Shown piece by piece: positions 1 through 11,838 of a stretch of 64,000 nt of DNA. Within the stretch, counting starts at the first letter, position 1, and the number at the start of each line of letters is the position of its first letter. A program made the translations under genes and the position numbers. Origin of the DNA: Haematobia irritans (lineage: Eukaryota; Arthropoda; Insecta; Diptera; Muscidae); assembly GCF_050003625.1 (NCBI RefSeq), contig NC_134398.1, forward strand, positions 113,808,145 through 113,872,144, read 5' to 3'. The notes under the pieces were generated by a model. The model was not told the origin of the DNA. It did not search any database and was given only the letters and a program-made list of their open reading frames with translations.

Positions 1-307
1 GCAACACTGCACTAAAGACTATGGAAATGTGTAGCGGCTAACACAGAAACATATGTATGCAATATGTAAGTCAGGCTTGCGGGATTGGTATCTGACATTT
101 TCTTTTCGGTAACTTAATAGTATAAATTCCCTTAATCTTCCTGTCCAATAGGCTCGTATAAATATTGTAATAATATGTAGTTTAAATAACTTGGACATTA
201 AACCAGCCTGCACACAGAAAACAAATTTGTTGGGACAACCAATTCTTTTGCCAACCGATATATTTGGTTCCAGCTACTACCAAGAAATAACTGACATAAT
301 TTGTTAC
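1..307. other. AT-rich flank, no gene
   Basis: No convincing coding region. The segment just left of the mariner (about 270-307) resembles the element near 4150-4260 (shared 'gaaataactgaca' context), so the mariner probably landed in an older repeat. Confidence 0.5.
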
Positions 308-309
308 TA

Positions 310-1238
310 AAGGGTGATTCTTTTGAGGTTAGGATTTTCATGCATTAGTATTTGACAGATCACGTGGGATTTCAGACATGGTGTCAAAGAGAAAGATGCT
401 CAGTATGCTTGACATTTCATCATGAATAGACTTACTAACGAGCAACGCTTGCAAATCATTGAATTTTATTACCAAAATCAGTGGCAGAAAATCCGCTTTT
501 TTATCGACAAATTTTGTTCAGCGATGAGGCTCATTTCTGGTTGAATGACGTAAATAAGCAAAATTGCCGCATTTGGAGTGAAGAGCAACCAGAAGCCGTT
601 CAAGAACTGCCCATGCATCCCGAAAAATGCACTGTTTGGTGTGGTTTGTACGCTGGTGGAATCATTGGACCGTATTTTTTCAAAGATGCTGTTGGACGCA
701 ACGTTACGGTGAATGGCGATCGCTATCGTTCGATGCTAACAAACTTTTTGTTGCCAAAAATGGAAGAACTGAACTTGGTTGACATGTGGTTTCAACAAGA
801 TGGCGCTACATGCCACACAGCTCGCGATTCTATGGCCATTTTGAGGGAAAACTTCGGAGAACAATTCATCTCAAGAAATGGACCGGTAAGTTGGCCACCA
901 AGATCATGCGATTTGACGCCTTTAGACTATTTTTTGTGGGGCTACGTCAAGTCTAAAGTCTACAGAAATAAGCCAGCAACTATTCCAGCTTTGGAAGACA
1001 ACATTTCCGAAGAAATTCGGGCTATTCCGGCCGAAATGCTCGAAAAAGTTGCCCAAAATTGGACTTTCCGAATGGACCACCTAAGACGCAGCCGCGGTCA
1101 ACATTTAAATGAAATTATCTTCAAAAAGTAAATGTCATGGACCAATCTAACGTTTCAAATAAAGAACCGATGAGATTTTGCAAATTTTATGCGTTTTTTA
1201 AAAAAAAAAAGTTATCAAGCTCTTAACAAATCACCCTT
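310..1238 (+). mobile_element. DD41D mariner, deleted copy A
   Basis: Ends are AAGGGTGATTC... and ...AATCACCCTT, flanked by TA at 308-309 and 1239-1240. The sequence is nearly identical to the full-length copy at 45439-46743 but lacks about 375 bp of the N-terminal coding region. The deletion junction at about 481 shows 2 bp of microhomology (TG). A second copy of the right terminus follows immediately (1240-1260). Cannot make transposase. The ends appear intact, so it could be mobilised in trans. Confidence 0.9.
422..1131 (+). pseudogene. mariner transposase, internally deleted (copy A)
   Basis: The original ATG at 422 begins the normal N-terminus (MNRLTNEQRL...), but after 20 codons the deletion joins it out of frame. 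From 481 the C-terminal catalytic part is open to the stop at 1129-1131, with the three acidic motifs FSDEAHF, QQDGATCHT and LTPLDYFLW. A further 3-bp in-frame deletion changes NGYV to NDV near 548. The DNA-binding N-terminal region is missing. Confidence 0.9.
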
Positions 1239-1260
1239 TAAGCTCTTAACAAATCACCCT
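1217..1260. repeat. tandem copy of the mariner right terminus
   Basis: The terminal 21 nt (AAGCTCTTAACAAATCACCC plus T) occurs at 1217-1237 and again at 1240-1260, separated only by the TA-containing junction. This is either a local duplication or the last relic of a second insertion into the same end. Confidence 0.85.
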
Positions 1261-1413
1261 GTTGTGTGACATAACTTGAAACACATTTGTTTGGATAACT
1301 AACATATGAGTAGATGAACCATATATTGGCTGGTTTTTAATATGTAAGGATTTTAGTATATTAATTCTGTTATTGGAGTTGTGCGCCGTTTTTTAAAGAA
1401 TTGGTGTTTACTT

Positions 1414-3563
1414 TCAAATCGACAAATCAGACAATCCTTCTATTTTGTCTAGAATTTTTTTTGCATTAAGATCCTTAGTTTTGCTCAGTCTTACAAACAC
1501 TTTTGAATATAAATTATCCCAGACTGCAATGCTGCTGCAACTTGGATAAAAAGTTGTTACGTCGATCTTAAAAAGTTCAAATATTGATATATCATTAGAG
1601 TTGAAGATGGGAAACCATTTTAAATAGTCGGATGTAGGCAAATCACTATTTTGCAGTAAATGTTTTCTCTCCGACATGCAGTTAACCCATTTGGAAATAT
1701 ATTCCTCATTTAAGATAGTATTATTTTTAACGTATGCGAAATCATCGGATTCATCTGAAAAAAAAAAAAACTAAAATATGTCGAAGGCGTTTAAATGTTA
1801 TATCAAATTTTACCGTTAAATGAAATAATACCACTATTTTTAAATTGGTATGTTCGCCGTTTCAATAGACCTGATTTACATAAACGTTTTATCAAATTAT
1901 TAAAGGCATCGTAAAGTTTTCCTGAGGCTCGCTGGCCAAAATTTGCTGGACAATAATATATATCTTTTGGTTCCTGTGGCAGAATTTGTATTATTAAATC
2001 CGTTAAAAAATGTAATCGTGGCGTGTTAATCTGCAAAATTAATTATTTATATTGTTAAATTTATTATTATTATTCGTAACTGTCAAAAATTTCAATTCTC
2101 TAATTTTGATTTAAACGGTTATATTTTAAGAAGTAAACTTGGACTAATTACAGCTCTGACATCTGATTTACATTAAAAAATGGAAGGTTAGCCTGGCCTA
2201 CCACAGAGTTTTAAGCGGAATCTTATGGTAATGGTCGGTTATACATAAATAAAAATATGTACATATATACGCTTTAACTGCATAGTGGCGCAAGTGTCAC
2301 TTCTATTATTTACTCGAAATTGACATCTTTTTGCAAGATATACTTGATTATTATTTTTGATAGCTTTGTTCTATCTGAATTATCCAAACATTTAACGGCG
2401 TTTTCTTGGATCAGAATTCGATATTCTATATCTTCTAGCTGCCGAAGAGTCTAAAATTCGAGAAGTTCTGGAGTGAATAATAAATAATAAATATTTGATA
2501 GCGTATACATTTAAGTTTATTAAAGAAGCCACTTTCACAGATCCCGTTATTTCTTCACACACACTTCTTTCTCTGTTTCTAGTGCATTGTCTAATTTATA
2601 GTTTGCAATATCTTGCACATCGCCTTCATTTTCGATTTCATACACCAGATCTTCGTAGTCAATGGTTTCATCTGGAGATACCAATATGCAATAGTATAGA
2701 ATAAATTTCTCAATTCTAAGATATATATTACTAACCTTTTTCGTATTCGATAGCTTCGATAAACCATCCTGGAACGCATCGAAATTGGTTAACATAGTCC
2801 GCTAAAATATCGTCTGATATTTGTATTTTATTCGCCCCGTCCATGAAATATACAAATCCATTTATTTTAAAGTGATTTTTGACTAAAAGTGGGATGAAAT
2901 AAATAAAAATGTAATAAAGAGATCCATTTTGTGTGAAGAAAAAGGGTGAATTGTCTTTATTACATATCTACTTAAATTTTGTACGAACATCATAAAAATC
3001 ATTTGTTATTTTGAGCGACATTTTTCAAAGTTTTCTGTAGTGGTCAAAAGTATTCAAAGGGTTAAACCCTAACCGATAGCTCCAAAGAGTCATTGCTTTT
3101 AACTTGTTCCATATATCGGGCAATAACTTCAAAAATATTGGTGCCCGCAAACATATGAATTTGTAGCAAACTACGATAACTTAAATACCGACCAACTTAC
3201 AAACCTATATATCTTCTACGAATTTCAATAAGTTCCCTATTATGATGATGATTTTTTTTAGCTACGCTATTGACAAATTTCTTTTTCCACCGATTTTTTT
3301 ATTTAATTTGCGATTTTAACCCTTATGATATGTTGGGGTCATTTGATGACTCACGTCGTATTTTTCATCAGTGCATTTCTTACTGATGGAAAGTAAATAA
3401 AAGTTCTTAGTGGCCAGTGCATGCCCCCAACATAATATAAGGGTCAATGGTGATATAATCTGTACTTACTTTCTTTATGGATTGTTTCGGCAGTCAGGAT
3501 TTCTCCACCTATTTTTAATATATCTTTTTTGCCTTTGAAAACAACATTTAAAAACATCGCCAT
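1414..3563 (-). CDS. uncharacterised multi-exon host-type gene
   Basis: I do not recognise the product. Reading the minus strand: exon 1 is 3563-3470 (ATG at 3563-3561, donor GTAAGTAC), exon 2 is 2882-2736 (acceptor TTTTAG, donor GTTAGT), and exon 3 starts at 2671 (acceptor CTCCAG). Exons 1-3 join in phase. Exon 3 either runs to a TAA at 2549-2547, giving a 121-residue protein, or splices at 2565 into exon 4 (2450-2314). Exon 5 is 2030-1814 (acceptor TTTTGCAG) and exon 6 is 1754-1414 (acceptor after a T-run). Exons 5 and 6 join in phase across a 59-bp intron and end in TAA. The exon 4 to exon 5 join is off by one base with the obvious donor, so there is a missing micro-exon, a sequencing indel, a second gene or a decayed copy. 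The full chain would be about 350 residues. There is no signal peptide, membrane span or zinc motif that I can see. Exons 2-3 are acidic and exons 5-6 are lysine-rich. Confidence 0.6.
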
Positions 3564-3720
3564 GGTATATAATCTAAAGAATGCAAAATATATAAAATAT
3601 TAATAACGTATTTAACACACATATATGTTAATAACGTATTTAAAGATTTTACTTACCTCAGATCCAATTCGAGCACAGAATTTAATGATGTTTTTTTATA
3701 TTTTTGTATTTTGATTTTTT
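3470..3720 (-). promoter_or_regulatory. 5' UTR exon and leader intron of the host-type gene
   Basis: Upstream of the ATG at 3563, an acceptor ...TTCTTTAG ends at 3574. A consensus donor GAG|GTAAGT lies with its exon edge at 3657, defining an 83-bp leader intron (3574-3656). The non-coding exon extends upstream from 3657 by an unknown distance. No clear TATA or initiator was identified. The well-formed donor supports a real transcription unit. Confidence 0.5.
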
Positions 3721-3941
3721 CCAATTGACGACAAACAGATTGTCAAACATGTTTTTTTTATTGAACATGCAAAGTATAAAAGAATTGGGTTAAATTTGTT
3801 TTCGCATGCGTGATTTATGCGACTTGCAAAGAACATTCGAAGCCGCTTTCGTGGGTATAAATTCTGTGATTTTCTGCATGATATTTGGATACAAATTTCG
3901 ACTTCTAAAATTTTTTTTTAATTATAAGCTCTATAAGTTAT

Positions 3942-4281
3942 AGCACCCAAATGATTGTTGGAGCAACAATACCTACAATTTCCATTTATAACTTCGAATC
4001 TGTTATCACAACCAAATTATTTGTTCTGTTGATACTTTGAAAAAACAAATAAGTTGTCATGACAGAGTAAAATAGAACAAATATTTTTTTACTTGCATAG
4101 ATGTAGAATAACTAATATTTGGTCGTATGTACTACCATTTGGTACCATTGATACTTTTTTGGTTATTCTAACAATAAGATAAAGGAAATAACTGACAAAT
4201 AGTCCACACAACTAAATAATATGAGTTCCAACAATCTATCTATTATCCTGCTCGAATTCCAACCAATCATTTCTCTGGGTG
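3942..4281. mobile_element. MITE-like element with CACCCA ends
   Basis: The left end CACCCAAATGATTG and the right end (reverse complement CACCCAGAGAAATGATT) form an imperfect terminal inverted repeat. The same CACCCAGAGAAAT end recurs at 22773. No coding potential, and no clear TA duplication at this copy. Confidence 0.45.
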
Positions 4282-4299
4282 TGCATTGGTATCAGGTTA

Positions 4300-4436
4300 A
4301 CATAAAAATAAAACGACTTCATTGTAAAGTTTACCGACTTTGGAGCAGACAAATGCGTCTTGAATGCTAAGCAAAATTCGCATTTGTAGTATAAGGACAT
4401 GAAATATTTGGTTTCACGACAATATTTTTTCAGTAT
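4300..4436 (+). mobile_element. MITE-B right-end fragment
   Basis: Matches the right third of MITE-B (see 20358-21011): the shared run includes ATGCGTCTTGAATGCTAAGC and ACGACAATATTTTTTCAGT. Left part absent. Confidence 0.7.
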
Positions 4437-4527
4437 ATAAGTATCTCGAGAAGTTGTAATCGGTTGTGCACAATATTCACAACATCATACGCTGTCAGTC
4501 TCTCGAAAAAGAGGTTTGAATAGATAA

Positions 4528-5028
4528 CACTAGTTTACACTGAAAATGTACATTTGATGAGAGGTGACCTTTCTTATGTATTTTGATCTGCTGAATTTGA
4601 AAAAAAAATGTTACAAAATTTTTATCGAACAGTTTTTGAGATATCCCGCTATTTTTAGTTTTTTGCTCTTTTTTCACCGATGACCGATTATATCGATGTT
4701 GATACTTAAATGAAAGAAAATGACGAATAATCGTGTGTAATTGGATCTGTGATAAGTTAAGTGGTTCAAACAATATCGATGCAAAAAGCAAATTTTCAAA
4801 AAATCATATTTTACAGTGACACTTTTCCGCCAGGAAAGTATATATTTTAACTCGGGATATAATTTGTTTAGAAAAGAGCTAAAAACTAAAAATAACGGGA
4901 TATATAAAAAAATGTTCCATAAGAAAAAATGTAAAAAAAAAAAATTCGAATTCACCAGATCAAAATTCATAAGAAAAGTCACCTCTCATCAAATGTACAT
5001 GAAAAAAAAAATATTTCGTAAACTAGTG
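4528..5028. mobile_element. palindromic TA-type element with long inverted arms
   Basis: The arms at about 4528-4680 and 4868-5028 are imperfect inverted repeats beginning CACTAGTTTAC and ending GTAAACTAGTG. They share the internal words GATGAGAGGTGAC and its complement and GGGATAT-type words. TA follows the right end (5029-5030). The transcript would fold into a hairpin with a loop of about 190 nt. Small ORFs in both strands are by-products of the palindrome. Confidence 0.7.
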
Positions 5029-5030
5029 TA

Positions 5031-7244
5031 ATTATTATGCCTTTTTTATCTAACGTGGACTCAATATGAACTATCATACAATTTAGAAGACAATGTTAAG
5101 AGGTTTTAATATACCTAGCCATCGGTAAGTTTACCCCTACCCTCGACTGGCCGAACTTTAGGCTGTGTGTTATTTACCTGATTTATTTTACTTTCTCGAC
5201 TTGTTGTATCTTATAAACTCCACCATAAGAGGAGCGTATACTAATCTCGACATTCGTTTGTGACACACTGAAATGTTGATCTCAGAACACTTACAGTACG
5301 TTTGTTCTGGGTTGTGGTGAATTTCTTAGTCGACCTAGCGTTGTCAGCCCGTCCGTCTATTGAAAACACACTAACTTCTGAACGAACACGTTAACTTATC
5401 GACTTGATCCGATTCAGTTTAAATTTGCGATGTTAGTATGTGCCCTCTAACAAACTTCCATACCAGTCCATAATTATATACATATGTGTACATATCACCC
5501 ATAGTAGTAAATGTCAAAAATTAATTGATTTCAAACTATTTTTTAACATGTTATTCTAATGCATGAAAACGTTACATTGAAATAATTTATAATTTTTGAT
5601 AAAATTAATCTGAAAATTTTATTCAAAAGTAATTTGCAATTTTTTCCAGAGAAACAGTTTGAAAAACGTCTGAATGCAACACGTTTTCAAATGGTTAAAC
5701 TGTGAAAGTTGTCGGTGCAAAAGTCAGATTTAGCTCTACCCTGTATGAATACAATATACTAACCACGTCTATTTTCGATTTTCATATGGTTATGTGAAAT
5801 CAAACAGGCAATAGTACCCCTATAAAATTTGGCACAATGTTTGCCTTTGTGTGGTTCAATATAGTCGATTCTAATCCATATTAGTATTATCTTACTTTTT
5901 ATAAGGAAAAGTCATTCGGAAATACAAAAATTTTAAAAAAGGTATGAAATAAATGGTTCAAAGAAATGTATGTATACTATACAAATTCCAATATTGCCAA
6001 ATTTTTTATTGAGGTTTACGACGTTTTTGACGTATGGTAAAATACGTCATAAATTTATGTCAAATACCTTATAGTTTACGACAGACCATCTCTGATAACT
6101 ACTTATAGACGATTAAGAACTAATGAGGCTTATATAGGTATTTAATCTGCATTGTACTTTGGCATTGGCAATTGTTACCACAATCCATTTAATTCGATTG
6201 GGGATGATTGTCTTTAGTAGAACTTTAAACGCAATGCAGGATAAGATTGAGCTTGACCGAACTGTCGACCATTATTATGACTCAATTAATACTATTTTAA
6301 TTGTTGCAAATTCTTACATTCCGTAAAGAAATCAGTATTAATTCATACTTTATTGTAGTTATTTCTAACTATTTTCAGTTCAGGAAAAATTTCCTGAATT
6401 AAAAAAATTATTATATTGAACAAAATATTAATTTAATGGAAATAAAATGGCTAAACTAAATTATTTGATTTCGTTTTCTTTTATTTTCGAAGGCTCTCCT
6501 TCTTGGTGTACCATTCAAAAAAATCTTGAACAAATTATATGATTGGTGACCAACATAAAGTTTTATGATTAGTAGTGAAGCATTTGGAATACCGCTTGTA
6601 CAAATCCGTGAGATGTTTCCTTTAGTGGACTGTAGATAAAGATTAACTCTCGGAAATGTAAAGATTTTTTGTAACGAAAAGAGAAGAAAGCAAAAGGCAA
6701 AGTTTAAGTTTAAAATTTCAAAAGTATGGCTTTATTCAGGATGACGGCAGCTTACCAAGGGCAATGACGAAGCACAAGTGAAGTTTTATAACAAACGAAG
6801 TGTCAGTCAGACATTGTGATTTAGAATTTACAACAATTAAATTCATTTTGAGTAAAAGCTTTAGGGTTATCGCATAAAGGTTGAATTCAAGTATCGATAA
6901 CAATAATTCATATTAGGTATTGGCAATTCAATTATTTACGTTAAATTCAAAATATTCAATAATGTAGATATTCAAAATATTATTATATTAATAATAAACA
7001 AAAAAGTTGGGGAACAGAGTTCAACACCGCTGACGAGACTCAGTCGCCAAGTCGCTGCCGAGAGTAAACACTTATGCCGATTTCAAAAACTTTTTGACCC
7101 TGTGTTACAGTTAGGGTTGTCAGACGGGCTTGATTTGGCTTGATGGTCAAGTTTTTTTAATGTGTGTGTGTGTAAAGTGAAAAAGTGATTTTTCAAGTTT
7201 ATTGTAAGTTAATTTTTCTCTCTAATTTATTCTTGCTACATATG
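5031..7244. other. intergenic, no supported gene
   Basis: AT-rich DNA without long ORFs or recognisable termini. A slightly less AT-rich patch at 5280-5430 may be an old repeat fragment, but I cannot assign it. Confidence 0.5.
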
Positions 7245-7246
7245 TA

Positions 7247-7950
7247 CATGCAAAAAATAATTTTTTCCTCCCAAACGAAATTTTAGACAAACAAATATCG
7301 TTTATCATTTGCTTTTCACTGTAAGGAAGTACCTTTTGGAAAAAAGGATATTCTGTTTGTGATAAACGTTTATTTTTTTTCCAGGATGTAAAAACAATTT
7401 CATAAAGACTAACCCAAAAAAAAAAAAACAATCTTTTCTAGCTAATACACTAATATCGTTATAAGTTATATTTATATAGCGTAGTTTGCAGCGCCCATGA
7501 GCCGATTAAACAAATTTTATTTAACAGGAACATACGTTTAGTTGGGCACCGTGAAGCAGTGATTGGTACGTTCGCCTTGCATACCAAGTGTCCTGGGTTC
7601 GATCCCTGCTTCGACCGAACACCAAACAGTTTGTTTTTTTGTTTTTATATATATATTCCAGATATGTTCGGAAGATTCCGAAAAGATGTTCAACATTACA
7701 TATTACTATATTAAATTTTTACCATGAAAATGTGTCTTATTAAAGACCTAAAGTCAGAAAAAAACAGTGCTTGACACAAACGAAATGGACTGCGTTGTTT
7801 GTTCAAAAATAATTTTTTTTTTTGAAAAAATAAAAATTTTGTAACAAACGAATTTTTTGGTGGTAAAAGTTTAACATTTTCGAAGAAATTCTAACTAAAG
7901 AAAAACGTTTTCGGTACACGTTTTCCAAACGTTTTTTTTTTCTTTGCGTG
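7247..7950. mobile_element. family U element, copy 1
   Basis: The left end CATGCAAAAAATAATT and the right end TTCTTTGCGTG are flanked by TA at 7245-7246 and 7951-7952. Homologous along its length to 33771-34645 but with an internal deletion that removed one of the two tRNA-like modules (junction near 7440). Non-coding. Confidence 0.8.
7550..7622 (+). repeat. tRNA-like module inside family U
   Basis: An A-box-like stretch at the 5' side, a TTGCATA anticodon-like loop and a B box GGGTTCGATCC with a pairable T-arm, followed by CGACCGAACACC. The head resembles the SINE at 10373. Degenerate, so unlikely to be a functional tRNA. Confidence 0.6.
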
Positions 7951-7952
7951 TA

Positions 7953-9565
7953 ATAATACTAAAATATACTAAACTATATATAAAACTATTGTTGTATTTA
8001 TAAGGACTAATATGATATATAGTTTTTTTTATGCCACTATAATTTAAAAATATAGTTATCTTTAGGTATGTTTCTCATTCGTGTTTTCTATCCAAATAAG
8101 CAATGTCTTTTGTGAAAAAGCATTTATATACCAAACATAAGAATAGAATGACATTTGATCTAATAAAAGCTGAACTATTAGTAGGAATAAATTTTAATGA
8201 GGATTGCAAAAACTTTCAAAATTTTTTTAACAACACGCGATGGTAGAGAATTAATTAATTCTTACTCGTCGGTTCGATTCTAAGGGGATATGACCTTTAG
8301 CTCAACCAATCTCTTTGTAAAGAATATAAAATTTATCTCAGAGGTAAAAATATTGAAATACGAAAACTATTTTGTTGTTTTGTATTTTTTCATAAGACCA
8401 ATTTCAGTGACCAATACAGTTGACGCTATGAACATTATGATTAAGTTCAGGCACACAGAACCCAAGCAGGATGAAATATTTCGTAAGAATTTGGAAAACT
8501 ACTCACTCCTCCCTTTGACCTTTTGCTTAATTGTTTTAGTGCTGTTGAAAGGTTGACATGCAACAATCACTCATGTTTCGTGATTATTAAAGTGGTTAGG
8601 CCAATTTGTATCCACATTTAATCTGGCACTACGCTGGGTCCTTTTCAGACCCTTGGAAAATGTTAATTTATACCTCACCTTTGGATCAAGTTGTTAACAG
8701 GATTAATAGGTGGCATTCTAAACGTAAGTGTTTGCGGTAGGATTGTTCCTATTATTTCTGCTCCTCCAAACCTCTTGGATATTATGGGGTATAATGGCCA
8801 ACATGTGATTGATATAAATCATGATTTGTGACAAGGGTCATTGGTTTGCATAAGTGACTTGGCTGTGATATAATTTCCAATGGAAATGCATTTACAATTT
8901 TTGCACCATTTCAGTAAGAACAGAATTCCTAACATCGTGACTAACATTATTTCGTAGCCATGTGTCGCATTAAATAGAGGCATAAATTACTTAGAAAATT
9001 ATTAGAAAACGAGCTCTACTCGTATAGTTGTAATTAATTGCTATGGTCACAGCTAAAAAGGATAAATAATGAAGTATGAAATAAAGAGGATAAATAATGA
9101 AATTTATTAATGGTAAATTATTTTATAAAAATCTCAATCTTGTTTTTCCCCAAACTGTTTTCAATTAAATTTATGAACAAAATCATAAATATACGAGTAT
9201 GACCTAAATATTTGCACACTATTGGATAGTGTTGTAATGTTGTTTATAGCGCAATTGCCGACTGAATGCGTAGCACCGAAAAGAAAACAAATAAATAAAA
9301 CACAGGATTTAGTTTTTCTTCAATAATTATTTCAATAAAACGTAATTTTATTGAATTTTTGGGAACAATATTTACCTTTGCTTACAAATCGTTATTACAA
9401 GAACGTTATCCAATTAAAGAATAAAAAATAATGCTTAGACGCCGAAAGACGGTAACGGCGCGACTCGTTAGAAAAATGTAACAAACAGGGCTGCATTCAG
9501 AGCTTAGTGTACATTTTCTAACGACGATGGAATTGTCATTTTACAATAATTTATGTCCCCATCTA
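7953..9565. other. intergenic, no supported gene
   Basis: AT-rich sequence. The ORF of 88 codons at 8290-8556 has no recognisable motif and no splice context, so I do not call it a gene. A faint 9420-9480 patch is GC-richer. Confidence 0.45.
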
Positions 9566-10010
9566 AAGGTGAGTACTAAGTTCGAGTTTAGCCGCTAAAG
9601 TGAAAACTCAATCGGTAAAAAGGCATAAAATTATGCATATTTGTTGCAAATTTTATTATAACTTGATGGGGAATAGCCCAAAGCAAATTAACACAAAGTT
9701 TGTATTCCTTAAAATGGAATATTAAAGAAAAGTAATCGTGAAAAAATGACGATTTTAGCGCCTAAAGGTGGGTATTAAGTTCGAGTTTAGCCGCTAAAAA
9801 CATGATTTTTTCACGATTACTTTTCTTTAATATTCCATTTTAAGGAATACAAACTTTGTGAAAATTTGCTTTGGGCTTTTCCCCATCAAGTTATAATAAA
9901 ATTTGCAACAAATACGTATAATTTCATGCATTTTTCTTACTGATTTAGTTTTCACACTAGCGATTTTAGTGGCTAACTCGAACCTTAAACTCAAACTTAA
10001 TACACACCTT
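9566..10010. mobile_element. head-to-head pair of AAGGTGGGTA MITEs
   Basis: Two inverted copies of a MITE of about 0.2 kb (9566-9764 and 9765-10010), each with the end AAGGTG(A/G)GTA(C/T)TAAGTTCG. Their interiors are reverse complements (AATCGTGAAAAAATGA against TTTTTTCACGATTACT). A single copy lies at 56948-57172. The pair could be one snap-back element or two insertions. Confidence 0.75.
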
Positions 10011-10372
10011 AACGAATAAATTTTAAGCAAACTAATTTGAACTTAAACACGGAATATCAATCCCGTTGAATATATCTCGACGAAAAATGTTCAACTTTAT
10101 TTTAAAATAGCCATTGCTCCTACAAGAGGCTCGTGTAGTCAAATCGGCGGATCTATTTATATGGGGAATGTATATGATTACAGCGATACGGATAAATTTT
10201 TACATGATTTTTAGAGGATATATGTATATTAACACACGTACCGAATTTCGGATAAAATCTGGTATTCCAAGAATTCAACTGGAAACATTTTTTTTGATCA
10301 GGAGCAAGATTATTTTCGTGAGCGAGTTTTCCGAAATTCTTTATTAACGCAAACTCACAAGTTGGTCCGTAT

Positions 10373-10690
10373 ACATAAGGTCGCCCAGTATGCCCGCCTT
10401 GCATACAAAGGTCGTGGGTTCAACCTCAGTTTCGACTGAACACGAACAAAAATTTTCAGCGGTGGATTATCCCCTCTCAGTATTGCTGGTGACATTTCTG
10501 CGTGTATCTTTACTTCTCTAAGTGATTTCACCGTATTGTGAAACGTCGTTCAGACTAGGCTATAAGAAAGAAGTCCCTTGTCAATTAGCTTAACATAGAA
10601 TCGGGCAATACTCATTAATAAAAGAGAAGTTCACCACCTGTAGTACCACAACGGATTGAATTGTCCAAGTCAGCAGTCCAATAAATTATG
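10373..10690 (+). mobile_element. tRNA-derived SINE
   Basis: Starts with a tRNA-like head (CCGCCTTGCATACAAAGG, then B-box-like GGGTTCAACC) and CGACTGAACACGAACAAAAA. It continues into a body (GCGGTGGATTATCCCCTCTC, TGACATTTCTG, GTCCCTTGTCAATTAGC, AGAGAAGTTCACCACC) that I recall as a widespread insect SINE body. The exact 3' end and target duplication were not resolved. Confidence 0.6.
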
Positions 10691-10699
10691 AAAAAAATA

Positions 10700-11335
10700 A
10701 TCGCATAAAATAGAACTGGTGTTAGAATGCGAAAGATTATCAATTTCTACCATTTGAACAGTATCAAGATCCTCCATCAACGGGCCTCATGGCATCGAAT
10801 AATATCTTGGGTAAGTCCAACTATAAATATTTTTTATCATATCTATTCAATTACATTAATATTATATAACTCCTGAACTCTCCCAAGACTAAGCACGGTC
10901 GAGAGCCAGAAAGTAGCATCTTACATAGGAGATAGATTTATATCGATGATTGTTACACCTGGTAGTAAACATGTGTCATTGAAATTGAGCAGACGATACC
11001 AATTTGCAGATATAACGTAATTTTTTAGTATTCTTTCATAGAAACTTATGAAAAGTTTCGTAGTATTAACGAATACTTTGATTGTATTTGTGAAACTGTT
11101 TCGTTTTATCAATCGAAATGTATCGATTTCACAAAATTAATGAAATACAATTTACGCCTTTTTCCAATTTGATGGATTTTAAAATTTAAAAATTTATATT
11201 TATATACTGATGATGCTATTGGCGGCATTTCAAAATATGATCTTTCATATTCTCCCGAATCATGAGTGTGTATAGTAATACACACAGAACTAAAAAATAA
11301 TTTTATTTGAAACAAATACGAAGAATCAAATTAAA
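10700..11335. other. intergenic, no supported gene
   Basis: No coding region. The words AACGAATACTTTG and GTTTCGTTTTATC near 11070-11110 recall the MITE at 15752-15967, so an old copy may be present. Confidence 0.4.
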
Positions 11336-11838
11336 TACACTCTTAGAAAAATATGTTTTTCATATGTTCCGATATAAACAAAATGTGTTTCGGGCACAAT
11401 TTTAAAACACAATACATTTAAGTGCAAACATGTAATGTTCCTAAACTAACACTAAATGTTTGGGACATCTATGTTAATATGTTAGAATATATTATGTTTG
11501 GGGCATGGATGTTTCATAAAAATCATATGTGTGAATGCAAACATATATAAATTTACAAATTTCGACTAAACATTCATATGTTGTGATATTTTATTCAAAG
11601 CGACAGAGAGAGAGTATAGAGAAAGAAATAGAGATGGGAACCGGGAGAGTTGACAAAAGATATCAACATAACACAGCGAAAGAATGTTGTATGTTGTTTC
11701 GGAAAACTGTTTTATGATAAGGCCAAAAATTTGATATGCTTAAGTCTAAATATTATTTAATTTGAATAAAGAGAATGGACATTCGGAACCAAGAGAATAG
11801 TCATTTGAAAAACAAACAGCATATGTTTTCCCCTTGTA

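Noticed and set aside
1803..2036. Stand-alone 77-codon gene starting at a TTG
   Set aside because: Better explained as exon 5 of a spliced gene, with acceptor TTTTGCAG and a donor that continues in phase into exon 6.
4495..5031. Three 70-100 codon ORFs in the palindromic element
   Set aside because: They arise from A/T-rich inverted arms and overlap on both strands; no protein features.
8290..8556. 88-codon ORF as a gene
   Set aside because: No domain, no splice sites of note, base composition like the surrounding intergenic DNA.
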